From: an uncultured Lachnospiraceae bacterium
Lineage (GTDB): Bacteria > Bacillota > Clostridia > Lachnospirales > Lachnospiraceae
DNA: 64,000 nt
Assembly (NCBI GenBank): GCA_910577015.1
Contig: CAJTKU010000004.1
Coordinates: 1 to 64,000 of the forward strand
Direction of reading: 5' to 3'
Below, one piece after another: positions 63,508-64,000 of the stretch. Numbering within the stretch: the first letter of the stretch is position 1; each line of letters begins with the position of its first letter. The translations under genes were made by a program, and so were the position numbers. A model generated the notes under the pieces. The model was not told the origin of the DNA. It saw nothing but the letters and a program-made list of their open reading frames with translations, and did no database searches.

Positions 63508-63957
63508 ATGGACGAATTAAGAGTTGCAGGTGAAACAACACAATATATTGTCATAAAGTTAGGACAGGAGCAGTATGGCATTGATATCCGCTACATCGAT
63601 AATATTGTAAGGATGCAGCATATTACAAGGGTACCCAAAATGCCGGCATATCTGAAGGGGGTTATCAATCTGCGCGGTGAGGTGATTCCCATTATGAGCA
63701 TCCGGTTAAAAATGGGGCTTCCCGCCGATGAAGAAACAAAGGCTACCCGAATCATTATCATTAAATTGGAGCAGTATGGCACCATTGGCATGATAGTGGA
63801 CGAAGTAAAAGAGGTTGTTACGCTGGATACGGATACGCAGGTGGAAAAGATAGCTTACGACAAGGATGACAGCAATTTTCTTCAGGGAGTCGGCAAATAT
63901 GACGGCGGCCTGATTTCCCTGCTTGATTTGAATGCGGTTGTACAGGAAAAAGGATAA
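63508..63957 (+). CDS. cheW: Chemotaxis coupling protein CheW
   Basis: This 149-residue scaffold links receptors to CheA. The beta-barrel signature is visible in QYIVIKLGQEQYGIDI, PAYLKGVINLRGEVIPI and GMIVDEVKEVVTL. The ATG at 63508 is chosen because GGAGG (63498-63502) lies 5-6 nt upstream; the ATG at 63496 overlaps that site. Length is usual for Firmicutes. Confidence 0.97.
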   Translation: MDELRVAGETTQYIVIKLGQEQYGIDIRYIDNIVRMQHITRVPKMPAYLKGVINLRGEVIPIMSIRLKMGLPADEETKATRIIIIKLEQYGTIGMIVDEVKEVVTLDTDTQVEKIAYDKDDSNFLQGVGKYDGGLISLLDLNAVVQEKG

Positions 63958-63987
63958 TCATTTAACAACTGAAGGAGACTTGCGAAT

Positions 63988-64000
63988 ATGGCTGATATGA
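63988..64000 (+). CDS. Start of a further chemotaxis-operon gene, cut by the window edge
   Basis: An ATG at 63988 with GAAGGAGA at 63971-63978 begins a frame reading MADM. Only four codons are present, so the product cannot be told. In related operons cheC or cheD usually follows cheW. Confidence 0.6.

Overview
This window looks like a chromosomal stretch of a motile, low-to-mid GC Clostridia, most likely Lachnospiraceae-like. The reasons are a Bacillus/Clostridium-type fla/che operon with FliY, FlbD/SwrD, FlhF and FlhG, a CodY regulator, strong AGGAGG-type ribosome binding sites, and type IV pilus genes without an outer-membrane secretin. The family assignment is inference from gene content. 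I see no rRNA, tRNA, CRISPR array, insertion sequence or phage gene.

Layout. (1) 1-5,331: a FIST-domain sensor and a soluble chemoreceptor-like protein, a convergent flippase-family gene, mnmA, and an unknown small protein. (2) 5,417-9,590: a PHP-family histidinol-phosphatase on the minus strand, then the glycolytic genes gap, pgk and tpiA with their own promoter and hairpins. (3) 9,591-9,974: an intergenic region holding a terminator, a 179-nt near-perfect hairpin and a promoter. (4) 9,975-31,236: a 21-kb c-di-GMP and type IV pilus locus. It encodes an EAL phosphodiesterase, PilB with an N-terminal MshEN c-di-GMP-binding motif pair, PilC, two tandem pilins, prepilin peptidase, a GspH-like pseudopilin, a PilM-PilN fusion, PilO, three large minor pilins and a 1,683-residue secreted protein. 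(5) 31,337-34,334: topA and codY. (6) 34,583-end: an almost gap-free flagellar and chemotaxis operon, from flgB to cheW, running off the right edge.

How the genes work together. The EAL protein should hydrolyse c-di-GMP, and PilB (42 nt downstream) carries the 24-5-24 residue MshEN pattern that binds c-di-GMP. A PilZ protein sits inside the flagellar operon between flhG and cheB. The window therefore holds c-di-GMP inputs and outputs for both pili and flagella, a motile/attached switch on one chromosome segment. CodY, placed between the two machines, adds a nutrient signal and has CodY-box-like sequences upstream of its own promoter.

The most unusual part is the pilus minor-subunit block (19,765-31,236). 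A PilV-like pilin, a PilX/GspK-like pilin with beta-helix and beta-gamma-crystallin-like modules, and a PilW-like pilin with bacterial Ig-like modules and a discoidin (F5/8C) domain are followed by a giant Sec-secreted protein with three Rossmann/GATase-like modules. The order mirrors the proteobacterial pilV-pilW-pilX-pilY1 arrangement, so the giant protein is a candidate PilY1 analogue of unrelated sequence. No pilT retraction ATPase is present in the locus.
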